DNA from: JBMNPT01 sp050943735
Lineage (GTDB): Bacteria > Bacillota > Clostridia > Oscillospirales > RGIG577
Reading direction: 5' to 3'
Assembly: GCA_050943735.1 (NCBI GenBank)
Contig: JBMNPT010000010.1
Span: 14,891-78,890, forward strand
DNA: 64,000 nucleotides
Shown here: one piece after another, positions 60,056 through 64,000 of the stretch
Layout of the letters: each line of letters starts with the position of its first letter
Position numbering within the stretch: the first letter of the stretch is position 1
The notes under the pieces: generated by a model
Seen by the model: only the letters and a program-made list of their open reading frames with translations
Database searches by the model: none
What the model was told of the DNA's origin: nothing
Program-made: the position numbers and the translations under genes

Positions 60056-61222
60056 ATGATATTTGGATTGCTCAGAGACATCAAAAACGGTGAATATCGT
60101 ACCATTGCTACCCCCAATGAGATTGCCACCATTGTGGGAGATGGTCATACGGCGCTGGTGCAGAAGGGCGCGGGAGAACGGGCCGGATTTTCGGATGAAG
60201 CCTATACCGCTGCTGGTGCCCAGCTGGTGGATACCATGGAAGAAATTTACGCCCGTTGTGATTTTGTCACCAAGGTAAAGGAACTGGAACCCTGTGAATA
60301 CGGGCTGCTGCGTGAAGGACAAATTGTATTCACTTGCATTCATCCCGCTGCTCACCGGGAGGAAGTGCAGGCCATTCTGGACAGCAAGGTCATTGCATTC
60401 ACTGCGGAGGACAGTCATCGGTATGGTTCTCCCAACTGTGAGGCCGCAGGCAAGCAGGGCGCTTTGATGGGACTGGAATCCATGCTCACCATCAATGGCG
60501 GCAAGGGAAAGTTTGTAGGCGGTCTGGCAGGTGCACCTGGTATGCGGGTGCTGATTTTGGGCGCAGGCATTGTGGGCAAAAGCGCTCTGCAGGTATTGCA
60601 TGCATTGGGAGCCCGCTGCACTGTGCTGGATATCAACATCGGTACACTGCGGGAGCTGCAGTTCAAATACGGCGGCAGTGTGGACACCATGATGTCCACC
60701 AAGGAAAACGTAGCCCGTCTGCTCCCCACCACCGATATGGTGCTCAACTGCGTCAAATGGCCCAAGGGGGACAACTCCTTCCTGATTGACCGGCCCATGC
60801 TCAAATTGATGGAAAAGGGTTCTGTCATTGTGGATATCAGCAATGATGACAACGGGGCCATTGAATCCTTCCATGAAACCACCCATGCCGATCCCCGCTA
60901 TATAGAAGAAGGAATTGTCCACTATTGTGTGAGCAACATTCCTGGTGCCATTGCTCACTCCACCTCTGTGGCCTATGCCGCTTCGGTGATTGGGCACTTC
61001 CGCAGCATTCTGGCCAATGGCGTGGCAGAGGCCTGTGCGCGGGACGGCTTTTTGCGCCGTTCTCTGACAGCGTATAAGGGGTATCTCACCCATGAGGAAA
61101 CCAGCGCGCTGCAGAATCGTCCCTGGATTCGTCCGGAGGAGGTTTTGGGTCTTTCCGGACGGACACTGGACATGGCGCCGCCTGCTACTGTGACCCGTTC
61201 CAACAATTTCTTAAAACTGTAA
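60056..61222 (+). CDS. Alanine dehydrogenase family protein
   Basis: A 388-aa AlaDH/PNT-family enzyme: N-terminal substrate domain with RTIATPNEIATIVGDGHTALVQKGAG, catalytic-type His in FTCIHPAAH, and a Rossmann domain with VLILGAGIVGKSALQVLHALGA. AlaDH makes pyruvate and ammonia from alanine with NAD. The divergence from classical Ald (EIKNNENRV replaced by DIKNGEYRT) leaves room for a related amino-acid dehydrogenase. Cotranscribed with the NhaC-type antiporter. Confidence 0.8.
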   Translation: MIFGLLRDIKNGEYRTIATPNEIATIVGDGHTALVQKGAGERAGFSDEAYTAAGAQLVDTMEEIYARCDFVTKVKELEPCEYGLLREGQIVFTCIHPAAHREEVQAILDSKVIAFTAEDSHRYGSPNCEAAGKQGALMGLESMLTINGGKGKFVGGLAGAPGMRVLILGAGIVGKSALQVLHALGARCTVLDINIGTLRELQFKYGGSVDTMMSTKENVARLLPTTDMVLNCVKWPKGDNSFLIDRPMLKLMEKGSVIVDISNDDNGAIESFHETTHADPRYIEEGIVHYCVSNIPGAIAHSTSVAYAASVIGHFRSILANGVAEACARDGFLRRSLTAYKGYLTHEETSALQNRPWIRPEEVLGLSGRTLDMAPPATVTRSNNFLKL

Positions 61223-61267
61223 CCCAAGCGGAAACGCAACAAATAGTAAGTAACCAGGAGGTATAGA

Positions 61268-62677
61268 ATGGAAGACGTTGTAAACATGGGGTTTATTTCC
61301 ATTGTGCCGTCTGTACTGGCCATCGCGCTGTCCTTTTTGACGCGCAATACCATCTTATCACTGTTGGTGGCCTGTTTGACCGGTACATTGCTGGCAGGGC
61401 AGGGGCTGCTGGGGTTGCCCACTCTGCTGAAGGAAAGTCTGGGTACCACCAGCTTTTCCTGGGTGATGCTGCTCAACACCTTCATTGGTGTATTGGTGGC
61501 CTATTTTCAAAAAACCGGGGCCATTCAGGGCTTTACACAGCTGGTACATGACAAGAATCTGAGCCGTAAAGGGGTACAGCTCACTGCCTGGGTGATGGGC
61601 ATGTTTGTGTACTTCAGCGATTCCTTCAGTCCGCTGTTTGTGGGGTCTACCATGCGCAGCATTTCGGACAAGGCAAAAATCTCCCGTGAGAAGCTGGCGT
61701 ATATCGCTGATTCTACCAGTGCTCCGGTGAGTGTGCTGGTGCCTATTACCGGATGGGCAGCTTATCTCAGCGGTTTGGCCATTGGCGTGGGCTGTATTGA
61801 AACTCAGGAACAGGCTTCCGCGCTGTTCCTCAGTGCCATTCCCATCAACTTTTATGCACTATTGGCAGTGTTGTTGGTGGGTCTGATCGGCTCAGGAATT
61901 GTAAAGGACTTTGGTCCCATGAAAAAGGCCGAACTGCGGGCTATGCAGGAGGGCAAAGTGCTGCGTGACGGTGCTGTGCCGCTGATCGGCAAGGAATTGA
62001 CCGAAATGAAGGCTTATGAAGGCATCAAGCCCCGGGTGTTTCTCAATTTCCTGCTGCCAGTTTTGATGATCGTAACCATTGCAGTGACTACATATATCAC
62101 CATGAATTCCGCCAAAACCATGGAGGCATTCCTGTTTGTGATCATTTTCATGAGCATCAGTATGTACTTGCAGGGTATTCCTCTCAAGGAAATCATGGAT
62201 ACCGCCACTGACGGCGTAAAGGGTGCCATTCCCGCCGTGATGCTGCTGGCACTGGCCTACTCGGTCAACGCCCTCAGCCAACAGATGGGTACCGCCAATT
62301 ACATTGTATCTCTCAGTGAAGGTTTCCTGTCCCAGGAATTGCTGCCTGCCATTATCTTTGTGATTTCTGCCATTATGGCGTTTGCCACCGGATCTTCCTG
62401 GGGTACTTTTGCCATTTGTATGCCCATCGCACTGCCGTTGGCGTTCAGTTTTTCGGGCGGAGAGGTCAATTTGCTGGTGGTGTCTGCCTTTGCGGCTGTG
62501 GCCGGAGGCGGTGTGTTCGGTGACCATTGTTCGCCGCTGTCTGATACGACAGTTTTGTCTTCTACAGGGGCTGCCTGTGACCACATTGACCATGTGAAAA
62601 CCCAGTTGCCCTATGCTTTGATTTGCGGAACATTGGCTGTAATCGGATATCTGGTATTGGGCTTTATTGCTCTGTAA
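61268..62677 (+). CDS. NhaC-family Na+/H+ antiporter
   Basis: A 469-aa carrier with about eleven helices. Family motifs FSDSFSPLFVGSTMRSISD, STSAPVSVLVPITGWAAY, ATGSSWGTFAICMPIALP and GDHCSPLSDTTVLSSTGA are clear. Relatives exchange Na+ for H+ or organic substrates (as in MleN). Linkage to the alanine dehydrogenase suggests an amino-acid-related substrate or sodium homeostasis during alanine use. AGGAGG is present before the ATG. Confidence 0.92.
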   Translation: MEDVVNMGFISIVPSVLAIALSFLTRNTILSLLVACLTGTLLAGQGLLGLPTLLKESLGTTSFSWVMLLNTFIGVLVAYFQKTGAIQGFTQLVHDKNLSRKGVQLTAWVMGMFVYFSDSFSPLFVGSTMRSISDKAKISREKLAYIADSTSAPVSVLVPITGWAAYLSGLAIGVGCIETQEQASALFLSAIPINFYALLAVLLVGLIGSGIVKDFGPMKKAELRAMQEGKVLRDGAVPLIGKELTEMKAYEGIKPRVFLNFLLPVLMIVTIAVTTYITMNSAKTMEAFLFVIIFMSISMYLQGIPLKEIMDTATDGVKGAIPAVMLLALAYSVNALSQQMGTANYIVSLSEGFLSQELLPAIIFVISAIMAFATGSSWGTFAICMPIALPLAFSFSGGEVNLLVVSAFAAVAGGGVFGDHCSPLSDTTVLSSTGAACDHIDHVKTQLPYALICGTLAVIGYLVLGFIAL

Positions 62678-62689
62678 TTTGATGAAATA

Positions 62690-62718
62690 GGCTCTGGAGG
62701 ACTTCTCCAGAGCCATTT
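62690..62718 (+). terminator. Terminator after the antiporter gene
   Basis: GGCTCTGGAG, five-base loop, CTCCAGAGCC, ATTTT. Confidence 0.88.
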
Positions 62719-62736
62719 TGTCGGAAAGGAGAGAAA

Positions 62737-63408
62737 ATGGAACAGCTGAAAAAAACAGTTCCTCCATGGGAACGGTTGGAAGTGGGTATCATGCTGGCTC
62801 TGGTGGGCGGATTTTTAGATGCCTATACCTATCTGTTTCGCGGAGGGGTATTTGCCAACGCCCAGACGGGCAATATGGTGCTGATGGCTCTGGATGCGGC
62901 AGAGGGCAACTGGTGGGGGGTACTTTACTATCTGGTGCCCATCAGCGCTTTTTTTGCCGGTGTGCTGGTCACCGAGATTTGCAGGGACTGGATTCCTGCC
63001 AAATGGACATTGGAATGGCGGCATGTGATTTTGTGCTTGGAAGCGGCACTGATCCTGGCGGTGGGACTGTTGCCAGCCACAGTGCCAGACGCAGTGGTCA
63101 ATGTGACTATTTCGTTTGTGTGCTCCATGCAGGTGAACTGTTTCCGGAAAACCTGGGGGCTTCCATTTGCCACTACTATGTGTACGGGCAATTTGCGTTC
63201 CGCTGCGGAAAAAAGTTATCGAGCCATCAAATTGGGAGATAGAGAGGCGTTTGCGGATGCGGTTCGCTATTTCCTCATTATTGGAGCTTTTTGTACTGGA
63301 GCAGCTATTGGCGCGTGGCTCACTCAATGGTGGGGAGGATATAGCGTATGTCTGTGCAGCGGTATGCTGCTGGCGGTTTTGGTTCATATGGTCCGGCATG
63401 GAGAATAG
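62737..63408 (+). CDS. DUF1275 (YoaK) membrane protein
   Basis: A 223-aa protein with six helices. The family pattern GGFLDAYTYLFRGGVFANAQTGNMVLM near the N-terminus and MQVNCFRKTWGLPFATTMCTGNLRS in the middle are diagnostic of DUF1275. Function unknown, thought to be a transporter. Confidence 0.92.
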   Translation: MEQLKKTVPPWERLEVGIMLALVGGFLDAYTYLFRGGVFANAQTGNMVLMALDAAEGNWWGVLYYLVPISAFFAGVLVTEICRDWIPAKWTLEWRHVILCLEAALILAVGLLPATVPDAVVNVTISFVCSMQVNCFRKTWGLPFATTMCTGNLRSAAEKSYRAIKLGDREAFADAVRYFLIIGAFCTGAAIGAWLTQWWGGYSVCLCSGMLLAVLVHMVRHGE

Positions 63409-63412
63409 TCAG

Positions 63413-63441
63413 ACAGACGGAGAGAACCCGTCTGTTTTTTT
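63413..63441 (+). terminator. Terminator before the rRNA operon
   Basis: ACAGACGG, seven-base loop, CCGTCTGTTTTTTT. Confidence 0.92.
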
Positions 63442-63491
63442 GTGTTATTTTAACAATTCAGGAAAAAGTACGAAAAAAAGGGAAAAAAGAG

Positions 63492-63521
63492 TTGACAAGA
63501 GGGAGCGGGGCGTGGTAATAT
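63492..63521 (+). promoter_or_regulatory. rRNA promoter P1
   Basis: Perfect TTGACA (63492-63497), 18 bases, TAATAT (63516-63521), preceded by an A-rich tract (63455-63490) that could be an UP element. Confidence 0.8.
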
Positions 63522-63633
63522 AACTGAGTCGCTTGACGCAGGCGGCTCGCAGCCAGGCCCCAAACCAAGCCTGTTGGCATCCGAAGGAGACCCGGAAGGG
63601 AAGAGAAAAGGATGGCAGGTAAGGAAAAAAAGG

Positions 63634-63662
63634 TTGACAAACTCTGGCGAATGCGATATACT
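63634..63662 (+). promoter_or_regulatory. rRNA promoter P2
   Basis: Perfect TTGACA (63634-63639), 17 bases, TATACT (63657-63662), 142 bases after P1. A GAGGGAGCGG sequence recurs near both. The remaining leader (63663-63868) contains TTGAAAACTGAACA, common before clostridial 16S genes, and no gene. Confidence 0.85.
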
Positions 63663-63868
63663 AATAAAGCTGCTTCTGAGAGGGAGCGGACGCGAACATT
63701 GAAAACTGAACAATATTTCAAGGATTCATTCACGAATGAAAGACTCTGTTGATTACTTTGAGCGCACTGAAAAAGTGCAAACCAGACAACAGTAAAACGA
63801 TGTCAGAAATCGTTTTGGCTGGGGTCCAAATTCTTTAAGATTTTAGAGCGAAAGCTTTAAGATACCAT

Positions 63869-64000
<132 letters not shown>

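Overview
The window looks like a chromosomal segment of a spore-forming gut clostridium, most likely Oscillospiraceae/Ruminococcaceae. Evidence: Firmicute housekeeping gene order, strong GGAGG ribosome sites, spore genes (spoVM, a SipL-type coat protein, a clostridial cysteine-rich coat-like family), moderately high GC for a clostridium, and the first ~130 bases of a 16S rRNA gene at the right edge. Taxonomy is inferred by eye, not by search.

Layout. 1-832: end of a TPR/J-domain-type protein and a membrane protein. 849-14042: a long conserved operon, yicC-remA-gmk-rpoZ-priA-def-fmt-Zn peptidase-rsmB-rlmN-prpC-prkC-rsgA-thiN. It resembles the Bacillus cluster but lacks coaBC and rpe. 14131-16788: a 51-aa membrane protein, the 25-aa spoVM, ung and sipL. 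16878-28316: ybjQ, a serpin lipoprotein, asnS, an aminotransferase, purB, secDF, a TIM-barrel protein, nrdR and a PHP phosphoesterase. 28352-34155: DUF421/DUF4363, an amidase, ruvCAB and glmM. 34247-43752: an SLH/L,D-transpeptidase wall protein, a heterodimeric ABC exporter, pcrA and plsC.

44757-49621 is the most interesting region. A spore-coat-like gene is cut in two by a 4,049-bp element. The element carries a sulfite reductase fused to a C_GCAxxG_C_C domain, a LysR regulator, a large serine recombinase and a small divergent ORF. The 12-bp cores (AACCGGTAGGTT and AACCGGTTGGTT) lie at 44974 and 49023. On the element side each is flanked, at identical spacing, by the two arms of a 10-bp inverted repeat (CTGTCTGTGT / ACACAGACAG), so a ~54-bp attP can be rebuilt. 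Excision through the shared GT restores a 271-aa reading frame exactly. A sigma-E-like promoter before the recombinase and a sigma-K-like promoter before the split gene suggest a skin-like rearrangement used in the mother cell during sporulation. The precise insertion is seen in the sequence; the developmental control is inference.

49677-63408 is accessory metabolism: a ROK regulator, a sulfatase, a tripartite tricarboxylate transporter (tctA, tctB, tctC), an AraC regulator with two URO-D/methyltransferase proteins, a cytidylate-kinase-like protein, alanine dehydrogenase with an NhaC antiporter, and a DUF1275 protein. An rRNA operon then begins behind two tandem consensus promoters. No CRISPR array, tRNA or insertion sequence was seen.
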